A stretch of DNA of 64,000 bases, taken from assembly GCA_041390025.1 (NCBI GenBank), contig JAWKQR010000016.1, positions 1 through 64,000 of the forward strand, read 5' to 3'. Numbering within the stretch: position 1 is the first letter of the stretch; each line of letters opens with the position of its first letter. Of the stretch, positions 1 to 8,351 are shown piece by piece. The stretch is from JBFFMO01 sp041390025 (GTDB lineage: Bacteria > Myxococcota_A > Bradymonadia > Bradymonadales > Bradymonadaceae). The translations under genes were made by a program, and so were the position numbers. Below the pieces are notes generated by a model. That model searched no databases. It saw only the letters and a list, made by a program, of their open reading frames with translations, and was not told the DNA's origin.

Positions 1-1533
1 ATTGCAGCCCGTTCCCCGCACACGCGGGGCTGAACCGGCTCGCCCCCAAATGCCTGCTTGAATTGGTGACCGTTCCCCGCACACGCGGGGCTGAACCGCG
101 CTAGCAGTCGATTTGGCCACAATCGCAGCGCCGTTCCCCGCACACGCGGGGCTGAACCGCCAAGTTGCCGCCCGGAAATCCCGTTCCGCGTCCGTTCCCC
201 GCACACGCGGGGCTGAACCGCGTCAGGCTTCGTCGAAACGGTCGGGGCGTCGCCGTTCCCCGCACACGCGGGGCTGAACCGAATCTGATAGGTCAGCGTA
301 CCGGACGACGTAGCCGTTCCCCGCACACGCGGGGCTGAACCGGTGCGCCCCGGGATCACCGACGATATGACCGACCGTTCCCCGCACACGCGGGGCTGAA
401 CCGCACCCGACCAAGCACCCGACGAAGGCAGGGAACCGTTCCCCGCACACGCGGGGCTGAACCGCTTTCCTGCACCGTCGACCAGCCGGACATAGCCCGT
501 TCCCCGCACACGCGGGGCTGAACCGACAAGGCAATCAAGGATTACTGGATACCAACCCCGTTCCCCGCACACGCGGGGCTGAACCGGTTTGGGTTTTGTT
601 GCCTGCGCTTGTGCCGGTCCGTTCCCCGCACACGCGGGGCTGAACCGATCATCCGCCATTCAGCGGCCGAAAGTTGTTCCCGTTCCCCGCACACGCGGGG
701 CTGAACCGGTCCCCGGCCTTTGCTCGAGCTTTGAGCCGGCCCGTTCCCCGCACACGCGGGGCTGAACCGATCCATCAACGCCGCCTTGACCAGGCTATCA
801 ACCGTTCCCCGCACACGCGGGGCTGAACCGGATGCGCCTGGCTATCCCGTGCAGCCTCGAGTCCGTTCCCCGCACACGCGGGGCTGAACCGCGATTCAAA
901 TGTTGAACCAGCAGCTTGATTCACCGTTCCCCGCACACGCGGGGCTGAACCGTTGGCATGTAGACGGTCGTCCCGGTGGTCGTCCCGTTCCCCGCACACG
1001 CGGGGCTGAACCGATGTCAGCATCAATCCCGAGAAAATAGGTGCCCCGTTCCCCGCACACGCGGGGCTGAACCGCCGTTCGCGCTTCGGAGTATCGCCCG
1101 CCCGCTCCGTTCCCCGCACACGCGGGGCTGAACCGGCGTTATTCGGTGTACAAGCTCGAGGAGACTTCCGTTCCCCGCACACGCGGGGCTGAACCGCAGT
1201 GTCGCGACGGCATCAGCGTCCGCAACGCCCGTTCCCCGCACACGCGGGGCTGAACCGCGACGGACAGGCCTAGGATGGCGGCCCAGAACCCGTTCCCCGC
1301 ACACGCGGGGCTGAACCACATCAAGCGAATCACGCCAGAGGCTGAGGTCTCCGTTCCCCGCACACGCGGGGCTGAACCGATGAGTGATGCGCTTGGAACC
1401 CGCAATGACATCCGTTCCCCGCACACGCGGGGCTGAACCGCCGAGCGGGTAGCGACCGGCCCGATGCCAGCGCCGTTCCCCGCACACGCGGGGCTGAACC
1501 GAGGCGGACAGTCTAGTTGGCACAGCGGGCACG

Positions 1534-1604
1534 CCGTTCCCCGCACCCCAAGGGCACTTCCTCGCAGACAAGTCTGCTCAGGGCGCACACGCGGGGCTGA
1601 ACCG
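1534..1604 (+). repeat. Isolated long-form CRISPR repeat
   Basis: A 71-bp repeat with the same 42-bp insert as the block at 2220-3416, flanked on both sides by ordinary 29-bp repeats (1473 and 1637). It is the insert-bearing copy nearest the inferred leader end. Confidence 0.95.
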
Positions 1605-1814
1605 ACTCCGTCCATTCTTGAGGCAACACTGCACGGCCGTTCCCCGCACACGCGGGGCTGAACCGTGGGGAGTAGCCATTTGGGACGGCCATGAGCTCCG
1701 TTCCCGCACGCGGGGCTGAACCGTCAAAACAGCAAGCCAACGGCGCCGGTGGGACCGTTCCCGCACACGCGGGGCTGAACCGACACACGGCACCTTCATG
1801 CGGCCGATCTTCAA

Positions 1815-1884
1815 CCGTTCCCCGCACCCAAGGGCACTTCCTCGCAGACAAGTCTGCTCAGGGCGCACACGCGGGGCTGAACCG
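1815..1884 (+). repeat. Isolated long-form CRISPR repeat, 70 bp
   Basis: The same insert with one C fewer at its left end (GCACCCAAGGG instead of GCACCCCAAGGG). It lies among short repeats. The two repeats just before it, at 1698 and 1755, are the only short copies with small deletions inside the stem-loop. Confidence 0.95.
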
Positions 1885-2219
1885 ATGCCAAGCGGTATCG
1901 AGACCAAGCCAAGGTCCCGTTCCCCGCACACGCGGGGCTGAACCGGCCGATGCTGCGTCCATATTTCTCGTAGGAGGCCGTTCCCCGCACACGCGGGGCT
2001 GAACCGTCGGCGAGCGTTTCGGGTTTGGCTGGCTCAGACCGTACCCCGCACACGCGGGGCTGAACCGGATATCAAGCAGTTAGCGGCCGCTCTTTCCGAC
2101 CGTTCCCCGCACACGCGGGGCTGAACCGCGACTGCCGCGTTTTGGAGCCTCATCAACCCCGTTCCCCGCACACGCGGGGCTGAACCGGTCATGTTTTGGG
2201 TCTTGCTTCCATTCGTCTT

Positions 2220-3416
2220 CCGTTCCCCGCACCCCAAGGGCACTTCCTCGCAGACAAGTCTGCTCAGGGCGCACACGCGGGGCTGAACCGGCGAATTACG
2301 ACGACTGGAAGCGATGGCGCGACCGTTCCCCGCACCCCAGGGAACTTCCTCGCAGACAAGTCTGCTCAGGGCGCACACACGGGGCTGAACCGAACACGAA
2401 TCGCGGTCTAACGTCGCGAATAAGCCGTTCCCCGCACCCCAAGGGAACTTCCTCGCAGACAAGTCTGCTCAGGGCGCACACGCGGGGCTGAACCGGCGAC
2501 GTTGTGACCCTGCTGGTAGCCGACCGCCCGTTCCCCGCACCCCAAGGGCACTTCCTCGCAGACAAGTCTGCTCTGGGCGCACACGCGGGGCTGAACCGCA
2601 TTCGCGCGCTCAAAAAGGGAGAAACACCATCCGTTCCCCGCACCCCAAGGGCACTTCCTCGCAGACAAGTCTGCTCAGGGCGCACACGCGGGGCTGAACC
2701 GACGTAGTCCGCGATGTGGCCAGAGCATCGGCTCCGTTCCCCGCACCCCAAGGGAACTTCCTCGCAGACAAGTCTGCTCAGGGCGCACACGCGGGGCTGA
2801 ACCGCGATCACTAGTGCTACGTGTGTACCGGAACCGCGCCGTTCCCCGCACCCCAAGGGCACTTCCTCGCAGACAAGTCTGCTCAGGGCGCACACGCGGG
2901 GCTGAACCGGCCATCGCCGCTTGGTAAGTAGCAATGGAGCCCCGTTCCCCGCACCCCAAGGGCACTTCCTCGCACACAAGTCTGCTCAGGGCGCACACGC
3001 GGGGCTGAACTGTGCGGTCGCCTCCCACGCATGAAGGCGATGGTCGCCGTTCCCCGCACCCCAAGGGCACTTCCTCGCAGACAAGTCTGCTCAGGGCGCA
3101 CACGCGGGGCTGAACCGCGCTTGAGCGCTCGCGGACTGTGGCGTTGACCCCGTTCCCCGCACCCCAAGGGCACTTCCTCGCAGACAAGTCTGCTCAGGGC
3201 TCACACGCGGGGCTGAGCCGATCGACCCAATGGGTAGACGCGCGTGTTCCCCGCACCCCAAGGGCACTTCCTCGCAGGCAAGTCTGCTCAGGGCGCGCAC
3301 GCTTGGCTAAACGGTCGGTCGTCGGCCACGTCACAGTCCGAGGACCCGTTCCCCGCACCCCAAGAGCACTTCCTCGCAGACAAGTCTGCTCAGGGCGCAC
3401 ACGCGCGGCTGAGCAG
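2220..3416 (+). repeat. Block of 12 consecutive long-form CRISPR repeats with a 42-bp insert
   Basis: Each of these 12 repeats is 70-71 bp. The normal unit is interrupted after CCGTTCCCCGCAC by a core that opens CCCAAGGGCACTTCC, contains the palindrome GCAGAC-AA-GTCTGC and ends CTCAGGG, after which CGCACACGCGGGG resumes. CGCAC occurs on both sides, like a 5-bp target duplication around a 37-bp core. Copies start at 2220, 2323, 2425, 2528, 2631, 2734, 2839, 2942, 3047, 3150, 3244 and 3346. Spacers between them differ, so this is not one duplicated unit. Point variants are shared by non-adjacent copies, for example GGGAACTT at 2323, 2425 and 2734 against GGGCACTT elsewhere. The insert enlarges the hairpin loop but leaves the basal stem and the 3' ACCG intact. 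Confidence 0.95.
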
Positions 3417-3597
3417 TGTCTCGCGGAGGTGGACCGCGTCGCGCCACATTGCAGCGGTTGGCTTGGAGCCTCCGGTCATCGCAGTCGGTTGCTGGAAGGC
3501 GCCGCTCGGCATCGCACCAGTCGGGAGCGTGGAAACTGCCGCTCCACACTACAGCGGTCGCCAGCTTGGAAACTGCCGGTCCAGCTCGGCGCACTCG
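3417..3597. repeat. Distal flank of the CRISPR array with relics of a palindromic repeat
   Basis: No gene is seen here. The stretch holds two clear copies of TGGAAACTGCCGSTCCA (about 3531 and 3566) and two weaker ones (about 3462 and 3492), spaced 30-39 bp. The same motif in palindromic form, CGGCAGCTT-GG-AAGCTGCCG, recurs near 9472, and a variant near 9604. This is the array end opposite the inferred leader. Confidence 0.6.
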
Positions 3598-4173
3598 TCA
3601 CATCCGCGACCCAAGCACCCACTTAAGGTCGGTGGCCAAACTCTCACGAGTCGCTGAGCGGCCTAGCGGGGAGAGCACGCTGAGCAGAGCGGCGTAATAC
3701 AGGCTGAATGCGAGCCGCACGGCGTCTTGCGGTGTCATTCCGGGTGGCAACGCCATCTCGGCGACGAGGGCCTCGAGCCCCACCATAAATTTTAGCAGCG
3801 GCAAATGGGCGGCCAACGCCTCGCCTTGCAGCATGGGAAGCTGCGGCACGATGACCCGCGCGAGCTCGGGGTGGCTGGCGTAGTGCTCAATCAAGGCCCA
3901 GAAGATATCGACGATGCGTTCGAGCCCCGGATCTTGTGTGTGTGCATGGGCGAGCGCGGCGTCGACGACAGGCATGGTGTCCTCGCGCCAGATTTCGTGC
4001 AGCAAGGTCTCCTTGGAGCTCGCGTAGACCAACACGGTGGCGGGTGACACGTTCGCCTGGGCGGCGATGCTGCGAATGGTTGTGCCATCGTAACCCAACC
4101 GCGCGAATTGGTCGGCGGCGGCGGCGCGAATGCGTTGCCACTTGTCGTTCTTGGCGTCTTCTCGCAATCCCAT
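3598..4173 (-). CDS. TetR/AcrR family transcriptional regulator
   Basis: A 191-residue one-component repressor. The N-terminal helix-turn-helix is clear: GYDGTTIRSIAAQANVS followed by PATVLVYASSKETLLHEIW, the usual TetR pattern with Tyr and Lys before the ligand-binding domain. The C-terminal half is alpha-helical and ligand-unassigned. The ATG at 4173 is preferred to an upstream start at 4287 because its A is the last base of the TAA stop of the monooxygenase (TAATG), which implies translational coupling, and because the HTH then starts at the normal distance from the N terminus. It most likely represses its own operon through the palindrome at 5341-5370. Confidence 0.9.
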   Translation of the reverse strand: MGLREDAKNDKWQRIRAAAADQFARLGYDGTTIRSIAAQANVSPATVLVYASSKETLLHEIWREDTMPVVDAALAHAHTQDPGLERIVDIFWALIEHYASHPELARVIVPQLPMLQGEALAAHLPLLKFMVGLEALVAEMALPPGMTPQDAVRLAFSLYYAALLSVLSPLGRSATRESLATDLKWVLGSRM

Positions 4174-5327
4174 TATCGGATGTCCTGCATGTACGACTTG
4201 GCTTGAGTGATTCCCGGTTCGAGCATCCGTTCGATGCCGGCCAACGCGTTGGGGACCCCGCGCGCCAAGGTGTTTCGGGCCCAACATGCCACGGGATTAT
4301 GCCATTGTGCCACGGCACCCACGCGCCGGCTCTGCGACTTGATGGCCCGAACACGGCGGTCTCTTGCGGCGCGCAATGCGGCTGGAACATCCGCAGCTTG
4401 GTCGCGCAACACCAAGGCGAGCGCCACGGCATCCTCGATCGACTGCGCAGCGCCCTGCCCCATGTTCGGCGTCATCGCGTGGGCGGCATCGCCGATTAAG
4501 ACCGCGACGCCGCGCCCCCACTCAATGCTGTCGTGTTCGTTGATGTCGTGGCGCATCAAGAAATCATCGCGCAAGCTGCGCACAAACTCACCCGCCTTGC
4601 CGTCGAACTCACCAAAGAGCTCGCCGAGGATCGCCTGTGCGTCGGCCGCGGGATCGTCGTGTCCGCCCGGTGGCGCGTCGGCCACCAGAAACGCGTAGAT
4701 TCGATTTTTGGTTAAGGGCACCAAACCAACCCGTTTGCCACGACCCCAGACCTCGAGGACCTCCTCGAGCCCGATGCGGTTTTCGCACACAACACGCCAA
4801 CATGTGTAGCCTGCGTAGACGGTTCGCGCGCTCACGTTGAGCTGCGCTCGAACGGTGCTGTGGATGCCGTCGGCCCCCACGAGCAGATCAACGTCGAGGG
4901 CGGTGCCATCGCTCAAAAGAACATGGCCGCTGTCGTCAAATTCACGAACTGTGGTTCCCAAGTACGTCTGCACGTCTAGACCCGCTGCCAGCGCGTCGTG
5001 AAGGTCTGGTCGATAGAACGCAAACGTGTCGGCCACGGTGGGATGCTGCGCCATCTGAGACGCGTCGAAGCGCACAATCGCATCGCCGTTGGCCGATAGT
5101 ATTCCGCCGTTTGATGGACGGTGGCCGGCCGCGCGAACACGTTCGCCGATTCCAAGGGCATCAAGCGATGCCAGCGCGTTAGCCTGCAAGACGATGCCGG
5201 CGCCGATGGCGTCAAAAGCCTCGACACGCTCGACCAGCGTGACCTCGTGGCCGTCCTTTGTAAGCGCGTGAGCAGCTGTTAAGCCTGCAATGCCACATCC
5301 ACACACCAAGACTCGACGTTTCGACAT
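4173..5327 (-). CDS. FAD-dependent aromatic-type monooxygenase
   Basis: A 384-residue flavoprotein hydroxylase of the UbiH/salicylate-hydroxylase class. The Rossmann dinucleotide site VLVCGCGIAGL (GxGxxG) is at the N terminus, the LVGADGIHSTVR (DG) motif is in the middle, and the FAD-ribityl motif GDAAHAMTPNMGQGAAQSIED is at about residues 280-300. The substrate is unknown; HpxO-like urate hydroxylases and salicylate hydroxylases are nearest by eye. The ATG at 5327 has GGAG six bases upstream; an in-frame GTG at 5339 is possible but lacks a good ribosome site. It is first in an operon with the TetR gene, so its substrate or product is a candidate inducer. Confidence 0.88.
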   Translation of the reverse strand: MSKRRVLVCGCGIAGLTAAHALTKDGHEVTLVERVEAFDAIGAGIVLQANALASLDALGIGERVRAAGHRPSNGGILSANGDAIVRFDASQMAQHPTVADTFAFYRPDLHDALAAGLDVQTYLGTTVREFDDSGHVLLSDGTALDVDLLVGADGIHSTVRAQLNVSARTVYAGYTCWRVVCENRIGLEEVLEVWGRGKRVGLVPLTKNRIYAFLVADAPPGGHDDPAADAQAILGELFGEFDGKAGEFVRSLRDDFLMRHDINEHDSIEWGRGVAVLIGDAAHAMTPNMGQGAAQSIEDAVALALVLRDQAADVPAALRAARDRRVRAIKSQSRRVGAVAQWHNPVACWARNTLARGVPNALAGIERMLEPGITQAKSYMQDIR

Positions 5328-5340
5328 GCTCAGCTCCACT

Positions 5341-5370
5341 TTGAACGCGTTTATTTTTAAACATGTTCAA
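5341..5370. promoter_or_regulatory. 30-bp palindrome, likely TetR operator
   Basis: Arms TTGAACGCGTTTA (5341-5353) and TAAACATGTTCAA (5358-5370) flank TTTT. They are inverted repeats with two mismatches at the same arm positions. The palindrome lies 14-43 bases before the monooxygenase start, where a repressor would block the promoter, and the cotranscribed gene encodes a TetR protein. Binding is inferred. Confidence 0.65.
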
Positions 5371-5378
5371 AATGAAAC

Positions 5379-6717
5379 TCAAGTTCGATTGTTCGTTTGG
5401 TTTTGCTTGCGTCGAACACGGTCTGGCCGACCGTTGTTTCTAAACAACTGATACGCGCCCTCACCGACCACAGCGAAAGCGATCATGCCCACCAGAATCC
5501 ACACATGCGACGCCGCGGTCCCCAGAGTGTGAGCGATTAGAGCGAACAGGGCGAGTGCACATGCGACGACGCCGAAAACGGCGACAATTCGGCTGCTTTG
5601 GATGTCTTTGGATTTCCGAAAACACGCCAAATTCACCAGGCCAAAGATGCCCAAAAAGCTTGCGCTCGCCATCATGGAAATGCTGGACAGGTCGATCAAA
5701 TTCGCGAGCAAGAGCGCGCCCACTCCCGTCACAATCAGCCCCACGGGTTGTTGCCAAACTTTGACCTCGAATTCCTCGGGGAGCTCGCCCTCGGTCGCGA
5801 TCGAGTAACTCAGCCGGGCCGCGCCGTACAACGTCGAGTTGATGGCGGAGAGCGTGGCCAACACAGCCGCAATTCCCACAACCGTAAACCCGAATTGGCC
5901 GAGCGACGGTTCGGCCGCTTTGGCGAGCGCAAAATCTTGGGCTGCAGCGATGGCGGCGGCGGACATCGCACCGACCACGACCAGCGCGATGAGCATGTAC
6001 AAAACGATGACAAACACGACCGACGTGTAATATGCGCGTGGTAGATTCTTGGCCGCGTCTTTGATGTTTGCCGAGGTGTTGGCAATGAGCTCAAAACCCT
6101 CGTACGCGACGAAGATCATCATCCCTGCGCCCGCGATGTTCAGCGGTGATGTCCAGGTTTCTGGCGCGATTCGCGATGTGTCGATGCCGCCAAGACCAGC
6201 GCCGACCACGAGGATCAGGATCGCGATTTTAAACGCAACGATGTAGGTTTCGGCGCGGCTGACGACCGAGGCACCCAAAAATTGAGCGCGAGGGAAGCAA
6301 AATTCCCGCGCTAATTAGGACATGATTGGCCACCGAATTGTCCCAATTCGCGGGCAGGAATGTCGCGGCGTAATTGCCAAACGCCACGGCATACAAGGCC
6401 AACGTGACCAAGTACCCCATCCACAAAAGATTATTAACCGAGCCCGTGAACCACCCAATTCCGAACGCTTTGTCGATGAAAATAATCGTGCCGCCATTGT
6501 CGGGATACGCGACCGACAGTTTCGAATACGAGTAGGCCGTCAGCAGGGCGACGACACCTGCGATCGCGAACGCGATCGGCGTGGCACCTCCGGCAAGCAC
6601 GGCCGCCAGGCCGAGCACGGCAAATATCCCGCCGCCGACCATTCCGCCCACACCGATGGCGACCGCGCCAAGGAAAGAGACTTCATCGTTGGTTGTTTTT
6701 GTGTGGGTCTTGGCCAT
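5379..6717 (-). pseudogene. APC-superfamily amino acid permease, frameshifted
   Basis: A 12-TM-type amino acid/polyamine permease read in two frames. The N-terminal part starts at ATG 6717 (MAKTHTKTTNDE) and has the APC signature VAIGVGGMVGGGIFAVLGLA, a glycine-rich TM1. The C-terminal part continues from about 6280 (GASVVSRAETYIVAFK) to the stop at 5379. The join needs two missing bases, one in a G run at 6292-6294 and one in an A run at 6277-6281 (plus strand); restoring both gives ILLPLALNFLGASVV, normal for the family, and about 446 residues. Two homopolymer contractions could be consensus errors, so the gene may be intact in the cell. Confidence 0.82.
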
Positions 6718-6809
6718 GCCCTGTTGTCGGCCGCCCTGCTCGTTCGCGCAACCCAATTCTTGGGCACTGTTGGACCGGAAGAGTTTCTTAAGGATAAATC
6801 CCGCAATCT

Positions 6810-6938
6810 TCAGTCGGGCGCGGTTGGCACCAATCCCGGGTCTCGGATTGGGGCTGGCGCCGACATCGGAGCCTGCTCGGTAGCCGTCGGTGTCGCGCAA
6901 GCCGCGACGCACAAGAAGATGACCACAAAAAACTTCAT
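6810..6938 (-). CDS. Small lipoprotein, 42 residues
   Basis: A short gene with a clear type II signal peptide: MKFFVVIFLCVAAC, where LCVAAC is the lipobox and Cys14 the lipidated residue. The mature 29 residues are Thr-, Ala- and Pro-rich with no recognisable domain. AGGA six bases before the ATG is a fair ribosome site. It lies between the secreted protein at 6973 and the permease at 6717 on the same strand. Function is unknown. Confidence 0.6.
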   Translation of the reverse strand: MKFFVVIFLCVAACATPTATEQAPMSAPAPIRDPGLVPTAPD

Positions 6939-6972
6939 CTGAGATCCTAAGGCGACCCGGAAATCCGCCCAA

Positions 6973-7482
6973 TCAAGGTTGGTCCGGTGCCACGATTCGT
7001 GTCAGTTTGACCGACGATAGTCCCGTTTTGGGCGTGGAGAACAGCAGGATTCGCTTTCGCGCAGCCGCGACACTTTTCTGCACTTTTGCCGCGCACTCCC
7101 CGCCTTTGCACGAATTGTCTCGGATCTGAAAAATCTCGAATTTGGAGCCCGAACGCACGGCCTCGAGATCGTAACCTCGCCAAAGCATTTTTCGGATGCG
7201 GGACTGCGTTCCGCACCGTGAAACGGGAACTTGCGCGATCTCAATTCGTGCGTCCTTGTCGAAGGTTGTCGGCACCCAGATCAACGTGTTTTTTGAAAAA
7301 TCGAAATCTTTGAGCGAATCGGCCACGGCCGCTCCAAGCTTTGCCTTGACGCGGGCGTGGGAGTTAAACGTCTGCGCGGGTTCGACCGAACCCGAGTCAA
7401 ACGAGGTCGACCTCGTCTGCGCGAGCCCCAATGCGGGCAGACCACAGACCCAAAAACATAACATGAAGATCACTGTTTTCAT
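6973..7482 (-). CDS. Secreted hypothetical protein
   Basis: A 169-residue protein with a Sec signal peptide (MKTVIFMLCFWVCGLPALGLAQ, cleavage after about residue 21). The mature part has four cysteines, two of them in the pair CKGGEC, which suggests disulfides. No family is recognised. GAGGT upstream of ATG 7482 supports the start. It reads toward the 42-residue lipoprotein at 6938 with a 34-base gap, so the two may be cotranscribed. Confidence 0.7.
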   Translation of the reverse strand: MKTVIFMLCFWVCGLPALGLAQTRSTSFDSGSVEPAQTFNSHARVKAKLGAAVADSLKDFDFSKNTLIWVPTTFDKDARIEIAQVPVSRCGTQSRIRKMLWRGYDLEAVRSGSKFEIFQIRDNSCKGGECAAKVQKSVAAARKRILLFSTPKTGLSSVKLTRIVAPDQP

Positions 7483-7539
7483 CTCGCACCTCGGCGTCGT
7501 GATCTAGGACGTGACCCAAGGCGAGGTATTCATGGAGCG

Positions 7540-8031
7540 TTATCTTGCGCGGAGTACGCGTCGCATGAAGACGGCGTGATCGTCATAGCCCTGCACGCTT
7601 CGAACGGTTTGGAACCCCATCTTCTGCCAAAACGATTGAGCGTCCATCACGGCGACAAGTGTGATCTCGTCGAACGCGGCATCCATCGCGTGCTGGACCA
7701 CTGCATCAACGAGTGCTCGCGCGATTCCCTGACCATGAGAATCGGGGTGCACCACAAGGTCGTGCAGATGCACGACGTCACATTCTGGCGGCAAAACGTC
7801 GATGGAACGCTCAAGTCCTGGCGATTTGTCTCGTAGCCATGGGTGGGCGATGACGTACCCCACGGCTGCGCCATTGGCGCATGCCAAGAAACAGAAATCT
7901 GGCGCCGCCCTTCGTTTGGATTTCAAGACCTCCTGCGTTTCGGCGAGTCCGGGTGGGTAGGCCAGATGCTGGATAACGTCGACGGTGTCGAAATCGTTGT
8001 CGTTTAGCGGTCGGATTGTAACCACTTCCAT
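7540..8031 (-). CDS. GNAT family N-acetyltransferase
   Basis: A 163-residue single-domain acetyltransferase. The acetyl-CoA pyrophosphate-binding motif A is VVHPDSHGQGIARALV (about residues 93-108), followed by FWQKMGF, the usual beta-6/7 region with an aromatic near the active site. The acceptor is unknown. The ATG at 8031 has AAGG directly abutting it; GTG at 8025 has AAAGG at a better six-base spacing and may be the true start. A longer reading upstream runs into the 32-bp tandem repeats and is not credible. Confidence 0.85.
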   Translation of the reverse strand: MEVVTIRPLNDNDFDTVDVIQHLAYPPGLAETQEVLKSKRRAAPDFCFLACANGAAVGYVIAHPWLRDKSPGLERSIDVLPPECDVVHLHDLVVHPDSHGQGIARALVDAVVQHAMDAAFDEITLVAVMDAQSFWQKMGFQTVRSVQGYDDHAVFMRRVLRAR

Positions 8032-8060
8032 CCTTTGGGGTGACGGTTTGTGGGCTTCGC

Positions 8061-8284
8061 CCATTCGGCAATCAGAGATTGCCGACCCAATCGCATTCGG
8101 CAATCGGAGATGGCCGACCCAATCGCATTCAGCGTTTGGAGATGGCCGACCCAATCGCATTCGGCAATCGGAGATGGCCGACCCAATCGCATTCAGCGTT
8201 TGGAGATCGCCGACCCAATCGCATTCAGCGTTTGGAGATCGCCGACCCAATCGCATTCGGCAATCTGAAATCACTGACCCGCTC
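8061..8284. repeat. Tandem array of seven 32-bp units, hairpin-repeat family
   Basis: Seven exact 32-bp periods. Each unit starts GCATTCGGCAATC or GCATTCAGCGTTT and ends GCCGACCCAATC. The first holds a perfect hairpin, CGGCAATC-AGA-GATTGCCG; the unit type alternates irregularly. It is preceded by GTGGGCTTCGCCC, the same left flank used by the hairpin arrays at 9490 and 11206. The array fills the gap between two divergent genes, so their promoters must lie in or beside it. It also creates spurious ORFs on both strands. Confidence 0.9.
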
Positions 8285-8351
8285 GCGGGTCAATCAACCG
8301 GCCGTACACAAGCCATCGCTTGCAGAGTACTATGCTCCCATAGGAGGTCCC

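Larger units (their letters stand above)
9..3416 (+). CRISPR. CRISPR array, 47 repeats, type I-E-like
   Basis: Forty-seven direct repeats with 46 unique spacers, mostly 32 bp, run to the left edge, so the array may continue outside. The standard repeat is 29 bp: it opens CCGTTCCCCGCA, closes CACGCGGGGCTGAACCG, and folds a CCCCGC/GCGGGG stem around a 4-base loop. Copies recur every 61 bp from 9 to 1501. The form resembles type I-E repeats; by analogy with E. coli the crRNA reads on the + strand, the leader lies left of the window and the right end is oldest. Decay of the last copies (3150, 3244, 3346) agrees. Fourteen repeats carry a 42-bp insert. Variant short copies are at 1290 (last base A), 1698 (26 bp), 1755 (28 bp) and 2039 (T to A). 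Spacers of odd length are 30 bp (2129), 34 bp (2805, 3013) and 23 bp (3221). No cas gene is visible. Confidence 0.97.

Noticed and set aside
1534..1604. Insertion sequence in the CRISPR repeat
   Set aside because: The insert is only 42 bp with no transposase and no long terminal inverted repeats; at most it is a miniature element.
223..3400. Many ORFs of 60-230 codons inside the CRISPR array on both strands, rich in RVRGT, FSPACAGNG or SRLVCEEV repeats
   Set aside because: They are translations of the CRISPR repeats; the open frames follow from the 61-bp period and GC-rich units and have no start context.
8061..8284. A second CRISPR-like array with 32-bp period
   Set aside because: Units are contiguous and alike with no unique spacers; the period matches the CRISPR spacer length only by chance.
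8040..8351. N-terminal extension of the lipoprotein reading through the 32-bp repeats
   Set aside because: The signal peptide begins at ATG 8352 behind AGGAGGT; the extension translates repeat DNA.
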